Below, piece after piece: positions 52,700-62,073 of a stretch of DNA of 64,000 nucleotides. Source of the stretch: Oscillatoriales cyanobacterium USR001 (lineage in GTDB: Bacteria > Cyanobacteriota > Cyanobacteriia > Cyanobacteriales > Microcoleaceae). The stretch is taken from contig MBRE01000063.1 in the NCBI GenBank assembly GCA_001698425.1, positions 1 to 64,000 on the forward strand, given 5' to 3'. The stretch's first letter is position 1, and each line of letters starts with the position of its first letter. The notes below the pieces were generated by a model. That model made no database searches. It was not told the origin of the DNA and was given only the letters and a program-made list of their open reading frames with translations. A program made the position numbers and the translations under genes.

Positions 52700-53509
52700 A
52701 TGTCTTATGATAACGCTTGCAAATACCTATCAGAAAAATATCCCACTCAATTTGCTACTTGGATATTAGGCACAACACCCCCATCCGTTGAAGTCATCAA
52801 AACAGAATTAAGCATCGAACCCATCCGGGCTGATTATGTCACCTTCTTACGCACCCAAGAACGCATTTTGCATTTAGAATTTGAGGTTGATGTAGAAGGC
52901 GAACCACCTGTTCCCCTAAGAATGTTAGACTATTGGGTGAGACTATATCGACGCGATCGCGTCCCCATCACCAAAACCCTAATTCTTCTCAAGGAAAGCG
53001 CATCTGCGAGGCGACTAACAGATACGTTTCAGGTAGAAAATACTCAACATCATTATCGCATTATTCGACTGTGGGAGGAAACACCAGAAGCTTTTTTACA
53101 AAACCCTGCCCTTTTACCCTTAGCTAGTTTATGTCAAACTTCATCCCCCAATCAATTATTGGGTAAAGTGGCTGAAGAATTAGCTAAAATTGAACCCACA
53201 ACGGAACGAAATCAAATTGCAGCCTGTGCTGAAATTTTAGCAGGTTTGCGATTCAAGAAAACCTTAATCAAACAATTGCTTCGGGAGGACATTATGCGAG
53301 AATCTGTAATTTATCAAGATATCCTGCAACAAGGGGAAAAACGAGCCTTGAAAAGATCGGTCTTAGATGTTTTAGAAGCCCGTTTTGGTGCAGCCCCACC
53401 AGATGTAAATTCTCGATTAGAAGTATTAAAACCTGAACAACTGCGTGGCTTACTTCGTGTGGCTTCCATTTGTGTAACTGTCGATGACTTTATCAGTCAT
53501 TTAACCTAA
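52700..53509 (+). CDS. Rpn-family nuclease with DUF4351 C-terminus
   Basis: A 269-residue protein of the recombination-promoting nuclease (putative transposase, PD-(D/E)XK) family. The catalytic region is near residues 40-65 (EPIRADYVTFL, then RILHLEFEVDVEG), where D and E act with metal. The C-terminal DUF4351 (about 215-268) begins RSVLDVLEARFGAAPPDV. Relatives cut DNA and promote RecA-independent recombination; many copies occur in filamentous cyanobacteria. A clear terminator follows. Confidence 0.88.
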   Translation: MSYDNACKYLSEKYPTQFATWILGTTPPSVEVIKTELSIEPIRADYVTFLRTQERILHLEFEVDVEGEPPVPLRMLDYWVRLYRRDRVPITKTLILLKESASARRLTDTFQVENTQHHYRIIRLWEETPEAFLQNPALLPLASLCQTSSPNQLLGKVAEELAKIEPTTERNQIAACAEILAGLRFKKTLIKQLLREDIMRESVIYQDILQQGEKRALKRSVLDVLEARFGAAPPDVNSRLEVLKPEQLRGLLRVASICVTVDDFISHLT

Positions 53510-53514
53510 TTTTT

Positions 53515-53544
53515 CCGGGTCTTTGTAAAAAAGACCCGGTTTTT
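53515..53544 (+). terminator. Rho-independent terminator
   Basis: CCGGGTCTTT (53515-53524) pairs with AAAGACCCGG (53530-53539) over ten bases with a five-base loop, and TTTTT follows at once. It ends the Rpn gene. Confidence 0.88.
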
Positions 53545-53740
53545 CCTGCATAATTTTCTACTCTAAGCGCCGCTACTGGTATTTAGATGCGATCGCGATC
53601 GAAAAAAATACTCAATTTGCGATAAACTATCAAAGATAGGATTTACTAAAAACTCGGTTTCTCTCAAAATTCCACGTAAATCCTAATTAACCTATTCCTT
53701 CCCACACGCCCCTAACTACACAAATTGCCTGTTTCCACTA

Positions 53741-55414
53741 ATGCTAAAAAAAAATAAAACTTCCCTCATTATCACCGCCGGAGCCGCCCTATTACTAATT
53801 GCTGGTAGCATTGGAGCCTATTTACTTATAGTTTCACGTCGCCCTGCTCAAGACGTGCCAATAGGTGCAAATATTATTCCTCAAAATGCCATGATGACTA
53901 TCTCATTATCTACCAATAATGGAGAATGGGAAAAACTGCGGCAATACGGTACTCCAGAATCAAAAATAGCTCTCGATCGCGTTTTGGGAGATTTACGCGA
54001 TCGCCTTCTCACTGCTAATGGCTACGGCTATCAACAAGACATTGAACCTTGGGTTGGGAAAGAAATAACGATCGCATTCTTGCAAAATTATACCACCCCA
54101 CCTACCACTTCATCTCCTCAACAATCAGTCGCGATCGTGATGCCAATCGATAACCCTCTAAAAGCTAAAGAATTACTCGCCCAACCTAAACCAATTAATC
54201 AAGGTAAAATGGTAGAGCGCAAATACAAAGGCATTCAAATTGCCGAACTTCAAGGAGTACCAGATCGTAAATTATCTGTAGCAGCACTCGCCTCAGAATA
54301 TCTCGTAGTTACTACAGATCCCAAGGCCATCGATCGCATCATTGATACCTATAAAGGCGAACCTTCAATTACATCTACTCCCGGTTTTATAGAATCATTA
54401 GAACCTATTAAAACTAATCAACCTTTTGCTCAATTATATTTTAATATTCCTGTTAGTGCTACCTACGCATCAAATAATTCATCTCGCCCCATTTCAGCAG
54501 AGAATTTAGAGCAGTTGAAAACTCAAGGATTGAGTGCGGCAGTCACCCTTGAATCCGATGGAATTGCCTTTAAATCAATTGCTTGGCTAAAAAACAATAT
54601 CGAGACAAAATTGGCAATAGAAAATAATGCTGAAACTATGTTAACTCGCCTCCCAAATAATACTCTAATGGCGATTAATGGGGGAAATTTGCAACGATTA
54701 TGGCAGGATTATTCTCAAGGTTCCCAGGCAAATCCCATTGCACCTTTCCCTCCTGAAACCCTCCGATCTGCGATTAAATCTAGCACTGGAATGGATTGGG
54801 ATCGCGATTTTATTAATTGGATGAAAGGACCATTTTCGGTATCTTTAATTCCGGCGACAACTATTCAAAATAGTCCGGGAAAGTTTGGGGCGGGGTTTGT
54901 GTTTATGGTGGAAACGAATGATTTTAAAGCGGCGGATCGGTCTCTTAAAAATTTAGATGAGATAATGAAAAATAAGAAATTTAAGGTGGAGGAAGCTAAG
55001 GTTAGCGGCCAACCGGTAATTAAGTGGACAACTCCTTTTGGGGGTGTGAGTATAACTCGCGGTTGGATTAATAAAAATGTGGCATTTATGACGGTGGGAG
55101 CCCCCATTGCGGAGGCGATTTTGCCGATGCCAAAAAGTCCTTTATTGGGTAGTGAATTTTTTGAGAAAGCGATGCGATCGCAACTTAAGCCGAATAATGG
55201 TAGCTTTTTTATTGATGTTGATAAGGCTTTTAATCCGAAAAACTTGGCTATTCCTGAACTTCCGCCCAATCAAAAAGTCTGGGTAGATGCAATTAAATCA
55301 ATTGGTTTTACTACTGCTGTGACTAGCGATCGCACTACTCGTTATGATGCTTTTATCCAACTGAAAAAAGTTAATCAATCTAATCCTCCAGTTAAAGTTT
55401 CTCCTAAATTGTGA
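53741..55414 (+). CDS. DUF3352 family membrane-anchored protein
   Basis: A 557-residue protein with one N-terminal membrane helix (about 8-30) and a large outside or lumen domain. The family signature region is IPQNAMMTISLSTNNGEWEK near residue 45, with TPFGGVSITRGWINKNVAFM later and a C-terminal IKSIGFTTAVTSDR. DUF3352 is found in most cyanobacteria and has no known role. The gene is alone, after a terminator and before the Uma2 pair. Confidence 0.85.
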   Translation: MLKKNKTSLIITAGAALLLIAGSIGAYLLIVSRRPAQDVPIGANIIPQNAMMTISLSTNNGEWEKLRQYGTPESKIALDRVLGDLRDRLLTANGYGYQQDIEPWVGKEITIAFLQNYTTPPTTSSPQQSVAIVMPIDNPLKAKELLAQPKPINQGKMVERKYKGIQIAELQGVPDRKLSVAALASEYLVVTTDPKAIDRIIDTYKGEPSITSTPGFIESLEPIKTNQPFAQLYFNIPVSATYASNNSSRPISAENLEQLKTQGLSAAVTLESDGIAFKSIAWLKNNIETKLAIENNAETMLTRLPNNTLMAINGGNLQRLWQDYSQGSQANPIAPFPPETLRSAIKSSTGMDWDRDFINWMKGPFSVSLIPATTIQNSPGKFGAGFVFMVETNDFKAADRSLKNLDEIMKNKKFKVEEAKVSGQPVIKWTTPFGGVSITRGWINKNVAFMTVGAPIAEAILPMPKSPLLGSEFFEKAMRSQLKPNNGSFFIDVDKAFNPKNLAIPELPPNQKVWVDAIKSIGFTTAVTSDRTTRYDAFIQLKKVNQSNPPVKVSPKL

Positions 55415-55490
55415 TAAACTATGTTATATTATTTATGGGAGTTGGGGGTTTGTTCTATGATTCCAAATCTGTTCCATAGAGGCTAATACT

Positions 55491-56210
55491 ATGACTTCTT
55501 CTCTACCTAAATCATTAATTTCTCAGTTGACACCTTCTCAAGATTTACCAAACTTAGAAAATGGCGATCGCTTAACTCGTCCAGAATTTGAGCGTCGCTA
55601 TCAAGCTATGCCAGAAATTAGAAAAGCTGAACTAATTGAAGGAGTTGTTTATATGGCATCACCATTACGTTTTAAGCCTCATGCTGAACCTCATGCTAAC
55701 CTCATTGGTTGGTTGTGGACATACAAAATTGCAACACCACAGGTACTAATAGGAATTGAGCCAACAGTAAGATTAGATATTGACAATGAACCACAACCAG
55801 ATGGTGTATTATTAATTAGTCAAGAAAGCGGCGGAAATTCAACTTTAAGCGCTGATGGCTACTTAGAAGGAGCGCCAGAATTAGTAGTGGAAATTGCTGC
55901 CAGTAGTGCCGCGATCGATTTAGGAGATAAAAAACGTAGCTATCGACGCAATGGCGCACAGGAATACATTGTTTGGCAAGTATTTGAGCCAAAAATTGAT
56001 TGGTTTAGTTTACAAGATGGCGATTATATTTCCTTGATTCCGAATGAAGAAGGTATAATTTGTTCTCAAGTATTTCCCGGATTGTGGCTAGATTTGAACG
56101 CGATGTTACAAGGAGATATGCAGCGAGTTTTAGCAATTTTACAAGGGGGGATTAATTCGATTGAACATCAAGAATTTGTGCAAAAGTTAGTAGAAAAAAA
56201 GCAAAATTAA
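55491..56210 (+). CDS. Uma2 family endonuclease, tandem copy 1
   Basis: A 239-residue PD-(D/E)XK nuclease-fold protein. The likely active site is D (QPDGVLLI), E (LVVEIAAS) and K (DKKRSYRRNG). EYIVWQVFEPKIDWF follows as in the family. It is the twin of the 56241 gene; the DNA is nearly the same from 12 bases before the ATG to the end, except for a block at about 55666-55750. The role of Uma2 proteins is not settled. The ribosome site is GAGG. Confidence 0.88.
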   Translation: MTSSLPKSLISQLTPSQDLPNLENGDRLTRPEFERRYQAMPEIRKAELIEGVVYMASPLRFKPHAEPHANLIGWLWTYKIATPQVLIGIEPTVRLDIDNEPQPDGVLLISQESGGNSTLSADGYLEGAPELVVEIAASSAAIDLGDKKRSYRRNGAQEYIVWQVFEPKIDWFSLQDGDYISLIPNEEGIICSQVFPGLWLDLNAMLQGDMQRVLAILQGGINSIEHQEFVQKLVEKKQN

Positions 56211-56240
56211 TAATCTAATATACTTTTAGAGGCTAATACT

Positions 56241-56969
56241 ATGACTTCTACTCCAGTTAAATCATTAATTTCTCAGTTGACACCTTCTCAAGATTTAGCA
56301 AACTTAGAAAATGGCGATCGCTTAACTCGTCCAGAATTTGAGCGCCGCTATCAGGCTATGCCAGAAATTAGAAAAGCTGAACTAATTGAAGGAGTTGTTT
56401 ATATGGCATCACCATTGCGCTTTAAATCCCACGCTAAACCACACGGAAGATTAATCACTTGGTTGGGAGTTTATGAAGCTTCAACGCCTTTAATTGAAAT
56501 GGGAATTGAGCCAACAGTAAGATTAGATATTGACAATGAACCACAACCAGATGGTGTATTATTAATTAGTCAAGAAAGCGGCGGAAATTCAACTTTAAGC
56601 GCTGATGGCTACTTAGAAGGAGCGCCAGAATTAGTAGTGGAAATTGCTGCCAGTAGTGCCGCGATCGATTTAGGAGATAAAAAACGTAGCTATCGACGCA
56701 ATGGCGCACAGGAATACATTGTTTGGCAAGTATTTGAGCCAAAAATTGATTGGTTTAGTTTACAAGATGGCGATTATATTTCCTTGATTCCGAATGAAGA
56801 AGGTGTAATTTGTTCTCAAGTATTTCCCGGATTGTGGCTAGATTTGAACGCGATGTTACAAGGAGATATGCAGCGAGTTTTAGCAATTTTACAAGGGGGG
56901 ATTAATTCGATTGAACATCAAGAATTTGTGCAAAAGTTAGTAGAAAAAAAGCAACATTATAGGAAGTAA
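56241..56969 (+). CDS. Uma2 family endonuclease, tandem copy 2
   Basis: A 242-residue twin of the previous gene, 30 bases after it. The active-site residues are the same. Residues about 60-86 differ strongly (SHAKPHGRLITWLGVYEAST in place of PHAEPHANLIGWLWTYKIAT); the rest differs by only a few codons. It ends five bases before the restriction gene, whose ribosome site AGGAAG lies within its last codons, so the genes form an operon. Confidence 0.88.
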   Translation: MTSTPVKSLISQLTPSQDLANLENGDRLTRPEFERRYQAMPEIRKAELIEGVVYMASPLRFKSHAKPHGRLITWLGVYEASTPLIEMGIEPTVRLDIDNEPQPDGVLLISQESGGNSTLSADGYLEGAPELVVEIAASSAAIDLGDKKRSYRRNGAQEYIVWQVFEPKIDWFSLQDGDYISLIPNEEGVICSQVFPGLWLDLNAMLQGDMQRVLAILQGGINSIEHQEFVQKLVEKKQHYRK

Positions 56970-56974
56970 TAAAA

Positions 56975-57673
56975 ATGGTAGATGAAACTGAACTAATTAA
57001 TATAGCTATAACTAATATCAGGAAAGTCTTAGAATTTGATCCTTACAAAAGTTATTCTGGGATAAATAATCGAGAAGAATTTAAACAACTAATAGCACTA
57101 GATCCTGCTTTTGGTGTTTTGGGATTAGATGACGAAAGATATATTATTGCTAGAGTAGGTGGAAATCTTGTCACCTCTTTACACCGTAAACTTGGTGATA
57201 TGTATCAAGCATTATTTAGCTACCTTTTGATCGATAGTTTTTCATTAAATGAAAACGATCTACATTTCAGCATAGAAGTTAGAATTGGGGAGCGTGTTCA
57301 ACTTCGTTCTACTGACGGTTTAATTAAAAAGGATAAATTTAATTACCGTATCCCTGAAAATTGGATGAATTATCAAGGAATAGGTTTTGAAATTCGTTCC
57401 TGCTATCAAATTGGTGACTCAAAGAGAATCCAAGCAGACTATGATATGTCCTTAGTCTTAAAATCTTACAAAATTTTGCCTGTCATGTTAATTTTCTGTA
57501 ATACATCTCTAAAAAGTCCTTTAGCTAGGTTATCTAAAAGTTGGGAACTTTACGAAGGGATGAACAGTTTCAACGTAGTTGAATCAATAACCGGCTTTAA
57601 CTTATATAACTTCCTTCAGAACAATTCTCAAACACTCAAACAAGAAATAGATCGTATATTTACTAACTTCTAA
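56975..57673 (+). CDS. Probable type II restriction endonuclease
   Basis: A 232-residue protein I do not recognise by sequence. I call it a restriction enzyme because of its place: its last 11 bases overlap the end of a convergent DNA methyltransferase gene. It is soluble, with a mixed alpha-beta pattern. DLHFSIEVRIG, then GIGFEIRSCYQIG and QADYDMSLVLKS hold acidic residues that could be a PD-(D/E)XK site, but no clear motif can be fixed. Target sequence unknown. Confidence 0.6.
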   Translation: MVDETELINIAITNIRKVLEFDPYKSYSGINNREEFKQLIALDPAFGVLGLDDERYIIARVGGNLVTSLHRKLGDMYQALFSYLLIDSFSLNENDLHFSIEVRIGERVQLRSTDGLIKKDKFNYRIPENWMNYQGIGFEIRSCYQIGDSKRIQADYDMSLVLKSYKILPVMLIFCNTSLKSPLARLSKSWELYEGMNSFNVVESITGFNLYNFLQNNSQTLKQEIDRIFTNF

Positions 57674-58982
57674 CACAAACAGCCGTTTCATAAAGCCGTT
57701 GTTTCCCCCCCCTTTTTCTAAAAGAGACTATTCTTTCAACTTCAAAACCTTCGTGAACAAAAAGCTTACCCAAGATAGATTCAGTAAATATCTCTACACC
57801 TGAAAGTCTCGAATTTCCTACAATATATACACCCCGAAATTTAGTTGCCTTAACCATCTTAATAAATTTAATATGTTGCCACATATCAATAAAATATTTA
57901 GTCGCATAATTACACATTAAAACACTTTTTTGTTGTAATTCTTCGTAATAACAGAGATATGGTTTAATCTCACTTGGAACTAGGATCAATTCATTTTGTA
58001 AAACAGATGTTGCTTTACCCCAAGTTCCACCAACTGCTTGTAAATCAATTTTTGTAGCTTCTCTAATATTATCTAAAATTTCCATGAAGTACAATTGTGG
58101 TCTAGTTTGATGAACATAACTATAACGATTTGGATAAGGAGGTGAAGTAATTACAAAATCAACAGGACTATTTATTTGTTTTTGTAAATTATGAGTTGAG
58201 TTGCCTATTATAATTTTTCCTAGTTCTGAAAATGAGATTTCTTTGCTATTTAGACTTATTAAATCAGCCTGAATTATCCCTAAATTTTTACTCACCTCCG
58301 ACAAAACATCAATGTTTCTTTGATGATTGTCGTCAAAAGTAATTGTGGGATGATTCCTATGAATATTTGCACAATCTAAACACGCTTCATTTACTGCAAT
58401 CCATAAATAATCTTTAACTGGAAAATAGTCTGGATTTAACATTACTTCACGAAAGACAATCAAATCTTTAAGAACATATTTTTTCCACCATCTAAACACA
58501 TTATGAATGATCGGAATATTTGTATTAAATACTCTGAGTACATCTTCAAGAGAAAAACTTTTAAACTCCTGAATTAAACTAGATACCTCTATCAAATATT
58601 TCTCAAATAGATGAAGATTGCTTATATTCCATCTCAGAGATTTACTCCCAACTTGTTGTAATAAAGGGTTGATTTCAATTCCTAAAGTTTTGATTCCCTG
58701 TTTTTGACATTCTATAGATGTTGTACCTCTACCACTAAAGGGATCGACTACAAAATGTTCTTTAGTAATTAGTAATTCTTTCAGCCAAAATCTTACTAAA
58801 CTTGGTGAGTAGCTTGGAGTAAGGCGATACCATCGATGAACCGACTCAAGCTGTCCAGCTTTGAAAGTAATATCTCCTATATCTATTTCCTGATAATCAA
58901 AACCAGAATTTTTGATGTTTCTATGAAAACACCTCGAAAGATCGTTAATATTGGGTTCAAATAGTGATAACTGGTGAAACAT
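57663..58982 (-). CDS. Site-specific DNA methyltransferase (amino type, SPPY motif)
   Basis: A 439-residue enzyme. SAM-binding motif I is DPFSGRGTT (80-88) and the catalytic motif IV is TSPPYPNRYSY (279-289). Motif I comes first with about 190 residues between the two, the order of alpha-class enzymes, and the insert should be the target recognition domain. SPPY favours N4-cytosine methylation, although N6-adenine cannot be excluded. It is paired with the 56975 gene to form a restriction-modification system with converging genes. AT-rich codons compared with its neighbours suggest transfer. Confidence 0.88.
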   Translation of the reverse strand: MFHQLSLFEPNINDLSRCFHRNIKNSGFDYQEIDIGDITFKAGQLESVHRWYRLTPSYSPSLVRFWLKELLITKEHFVVDPFSGRGTTSIECQKQGIKTLGIEINPLLQQVGSKSLRWNISNLHLFEKYLIEVSSLIQEFKSFSLEDVLRVFNTNIPIIHNVFRWWKKYVLKDLIVFREVMLNPDYFPVKDYLWIAVNEACLDCANIHRNHPTITFDDNHQRNIDVLSEVSKNLGIIQADLISLNSKEISFSELGKIIIGNSTHNLQKQINSPVDFVITSPPYPNRYSYVHQTRPQLYFMEILDNIREATKIDLQAVGGTWGKATSVLQNELILVPSEIKPYLCYYEELQQKSVLMCNYATKYFIDMWQHIKFIKMVKATKFRGVYIVGNSRLSGVEIFTESILGKLFVHEGFEVERIVSFRKRGGKQRLYETAVCVRS

Positions 58983-59178
58983 AGGTAATATTCTTATAGA
59001 TGGTTAATCAAATAATTTTTTATTCCACGAATTTTGACAACAATATCATAATTCTCTACATTACCACATTTTCCCATAAGCTATTTCAATAGATAATTTA
59101 CCAGTTTTGTTAGATTCGGCAAAACTATTGGAATCCAAAGTCTGTCAGAATGGATATTTAACCTCACTCAGATTATTT

Positions 59179-59991
59179 ATGACTAAACCACTTGAGACAT
59201 CTAGGCCAAGAGAAATACTCAGCTTCAGTTTTCTACTATTTGGGGCGGCTGTGGTACTACTTCCCCTTGTGGTTGTAATTTTCACATCTTTCTCGTCCCC
59301 TTCAGTGAAAGCGACGGGTTTAACATTCGCTAATTATCTCGAAGCTTGGAATCGGGGTAATTTTTGGCTGGCTTTTGCTAATTCTACCTTGGTGGCGTTA
59401 GCGGTGACGATTTTGCAAGTAATTACCTCGGCTTTAGCTGGTTATGCTTTGGCTAGGTTACAGTTTCGAGGGCGACAAGCTTTAATTTTAATAGTTTTAG
59501 CAACTTTAGTAATTCCGTTTCAGTTATTAGTAATTCCCATATTTCTAGTTTTGAAGTGGGGAAATTTATTGAATACTTACGGGGCTTTAATTTTACCTAC
59601 AGCGGCTAATGGTTTTGGGATTTTTTTGATGCGCCAATATTTTAGCTCAATTCCTGTGGAATTAGAGGAAGCCGCAGTGTTAGATGGCGCGAATCGGTGG
59701 CAGGTTTTATGGTTAGTAATGTTACCTTTAGCTCGTCCGGCTTTAGTAACATTATGTTTGCTGACTTTTATTGGTGAATGGAATGATTTGTTTAAGCCTT
59801 TGGTGTTTACAACTCGACCGGAGTTAAAGACGGTGCAGTTAGTTTTGTCTGAGTTTCAAGAGCAATTTACGAGTAGTTGGCAGTTATTAATGGCGGCAGT
59901 TGTGATTGCGACTTTGCCGGTAGTATTATTATTTTTGGCTGGCCAAAAGCAGTTTATTCGGGGGATTGCAGCGACGGGAATTAAGAATTGA
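59179..59991 (+). CDS. Sugar-type ABC transporter permease (MalG/UgpE-like)
   Basis: A 270-residue inner-membrane permease with six helices (near residues 15-37, 70-92, 102-125, 135-158, 190-212 and 240-260). The EAA loop that meets the ATPase is LEEAAVLDGANRWQVLWLVM. Such proteins form a heterodimer with a MalF-like partner; neither that gene nor the binding protein or ATPase is near, so it is an orphan. I start at ATG 59179; the frame runs back to a TTG at 59107 without support. Confidence 0.92.
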   Translation: MTKPLETSRPREILSFSFLLFGAAVVLLPLVVVIFTSFSSPSVKATGLTFANYLEAWNRGNFWLAFANSTLVALAVTILQVITSALAGYALARLQFRGRQALILIVLATLVIPFQLLVIPIFLVLKWGNLLNTYGALILPTAANGFGIFLMRQYFSSIPVELEEAAVLDGANRWQVLWLVMLPLARPALVTLCLLTFIGEWNDLFKPLVFTTRPELKTVQLVLSEFQEQFTSSWQLLMAAVVIATLPVVLLFLAGQKQFIRGIAATGIKN

Positions 59992-60033
59992 GTTGAGAGG
60001 GGTTTGTCTAGTTATCTACTTCTAATTTTCTAC

Positions 60034-60039
60034 TATAAT
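60034..60039 (+). promoter_or_regulatory. Probable -10 element for the Uma2 gene at 60068
   Basis: TATAAT lies 29 bases before the ATG and GAAGGAAG follows as ribosome site. Confidence 0.45.
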
Positions 60040-60067
60040 TAAAACTGAACTGAAGGAAGTTAAAGCT

Positions 60068-60628
60068 ATGTCAATCATAAAAAAAGTCCGTTGGACAAGC
60101 GCTGATTTAGAATATTTGCCTGATAATGGCAACCGTTATGAGATTATTGAAGGAGAATTAGTCGTGACAAGAGCCCCCCACTGGAAGCATCAAAATATTG
60201 TTGATAATGCTTGCAGAATGTTAAATAGCTGGTCGATAGAGACGGGTTTAGGTAGGGCTGCAACAACTCCAGGTATTATCTTTATAGATGGTGATAATGT
60301 GATTCCTGATGTGGTTTGGGTAAGCAATGAACGTTTAGCGGAAATATTAGATGAATCTGGGCATTTGCGTGGGGTTCCAGAGTTAGTGATTGAGGTGATG
60401 TCTCCAGGTGAGGAAAATGAGAAACGCGATCGGCAATCTAAGTTAAAATTATATTCTGTTCAAGGAGTGCGAGAATATTGGATTTTTGACAGAATACAGC
60501 AAAAAATTGAGGTTTATCGACGGGAAAATGGGGTATTGAAGTTAGCTCTTACTTTGTTTAAAGAAGATAATTTAGCCAGTCCTTTGTTACCCGGTTTTAG
60601 TGTGTCGGTGGCGGTATTATTTGCTTAG
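60068..60628 (+). CDS. Uma2 family endonuclease
   Basis: A 186-residue compact member of the family: WTSADLEYLPDNGNRYEIIE at the start, D in NVIPDVVWVS, E in PELVIEVMSPG, K in QSKLKLYSVQGVREYWI. It differs from the two tandem pairs and is closer to the short form. Cyanobacteria carry many such genes and they spread as small units. Confidence 0.9.
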   Translation: MSIIKKVRWTSADLEYLPDNGNRYEIIEGELVVTRAPHWKHQNIVDNACRMLNSWSIETGLGRAATTPGIIFIDGDNVIPDVVWVSNERLAEILDESGHLRGVPELVIEVMSPGEENEKRDRQSKLKLYSVQGVREYWIFDRIQQKIEVYRRENGVLKLALTLFKEDNLASPLLPGFSVSVAVLFA

Positions 60629-60660
60629 ATTTTGCTTAGATGGTATCTACATCTACAGAT

Positions 60661-61002
60661 TTAAACAGCAGAGTTTTTATTCATTCGCTTGATTAAGCGC
60701 TGAATAAAAAGTTGAATTGCTAACCCCATTAAACCGATAGCGGCTAAGGCAAAAACACCTGTGCCTAAAGCTACCATTCCTACTACTAAAGTGCGGACGG
60801 CAGAGGCAATGTTAAGCACTGTGATGTTATCAGAATGGGTTGGTTTACTAGCAAAGGTCTGGGCAATTGATGCGGTTAATAAATAAAGGCCTGATGCAAA
60901 AAAAGCGGCAATCATTGAACCAGTAATGCAGCGCAAAATACTGGTTTGTTCATCAGGATTTGGGGGTTGAGAATTGGGGGTTGGATTAGTGAGGTTAGTC
61001 AT
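60661..61002 (-). CDS. DUF3082 family membrane protein
   Basis: A 113-residue protein with two membrane helices (about 25-48 and 70-100) and a Pro/Asn-rich N-terminus. The family is restricted to cyanobacteria and plants' plastid relatives and often follows ispE, as here (15 bases). Function unknown. Confidence 0.85.
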   Translation of the reverse strand: MTNLTNPTPNSQPPNPDEQTSILRCITGSMIAAFFASGLYLLTASIAQTFASKPTHSDNITVLNIASAVRTLVVGMVALGTGVFALAAIGLMGLAIQLFIQRLIKRMNKNSAV

Positions 61003-61017
61003 AGTTTAATGAGAATG

Positions 61018-61965
61018 TTAATCAGAGGCAATGCGAATGCCAGTATTACTAAATTTTGCCACCCACAGGTCTAAATCGGGAGAGGCGATCGCGTTTTTTA
61101 CCCGTTCTTTAACCTGTTCTGCTTCAGCGAGGGATTCTGTTAAAGCGAACACCGTTGGTCCGGAACCAGACATCATTGTTCCCAACACGCCTAGTGATTG
61201 AAATACCTGTCGTAATTCCAATACTTGGGGATAGACAGGTAAGGCGACTTTCTCTAAATCATTATGCAGTAATTGTCCGATTTTTGCAATATCTTTGTGC
61301 GCGATCGCGGCTATCATTGGTCCAGAATGTACTTTTTGTCTGCGGCATTCTACATCATTTGGTGTACAATAGGAACTACTAAATTGTTGCCGATAAGTTT
61401 GATAAGCCCAGGCGGTAGAAATTGATAAATTACGATATTTTGCCAACACAACATAGAGACGATCTAAGTCGGGTAATGGTGAAAGTTCCTCACCTCTACC
61501 TGTTGCTAAAGCTGTTCCTCCCGCAATACAAAAAGGAATATCGGAACCCAATTGAGCCCCCAATTCTTGTAATTCTGACTGCGTAAGTCCGAGTTGCCAC
61601 ATTAAATCTATTCCCACTAAAACAGCCGCAGCGTCGGCAGATCCGCCGGCTAAACCTGCGGCTACGGGAATGTTTTTATGAATGATAATTTCCACGCCGC
61701 CATACCTCGCAAAAGCGGTAGGAAATTGTCTAGCAAGTAAATCTGCTGCACGATAAGCGAGGTTATTTTTATCAGCAGGAACTTGGGCATTATCGCAACG
61801 GACACGGATGATTTCTGTACCAATGGGTCGCAAGTCAATGCGATCGGCTAAATCTATACTTTGGAGTACCATTGCCAATTCGTGATAGCCACCGATAGGC
61901 GAATCACCGATGATTTCTAAGTATAGATTGATTTTGGCTGGAGCAATCAGAGAATAGGGGCGCAT
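61018..61965 (-). CDS. ispE: 4-diphosphocytidyl-2-C-methyl-D-erythritol kinase
   Basis: A 315-residue GHMP kinase of the MEP pathway for isoprenoids. APAKINLYLEI is at the start, the ATP loop is PVAAGLAGGSADAAAVL, and GTMMSGSGPTVFAL is the third GHMP motif. It is in the rsmA-ispE-DUF3082 cluster on the minus strand. Length is normal. Confidence 0.97.
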   Translation of the reverse strand: MRPYSLIAPAKINLYLEIIGDSPIGGYHELAMVLQSIDLADRIDLRPIGTEIIRVRCDNAQVPADKNNLAYRAADLLARQFPTAFARYGGVEIIIHKNIPVAAGLAGGSADAAAVLVGIDLMWQLGLTQSELQELGAQLGSDIPFCIAGGTALATGRGEELSPLPDLDRLYVVLAKYRNLSISTAWAYQTYRQQFSSSYCTPNDVECRRQKVHSGPMIAAIAHKDIAKIGQLLHNDLEKVALPVYPQVLELRQVFQSLGVLGTMMSGSGPTVFALTESLAEAEQVKERVKNAIASPDLDLWVAKFSNTGIRIASD

Positions 61966-62073
61966 AAGTATGGATAATTTAGGAGGTAATTCCCTCGTTA
62001 TGAATTAATTTACATTAGTCTGCGATTATAATCAATCTCTTTATAATTGCTTAACATAAAACTACGCATAACT

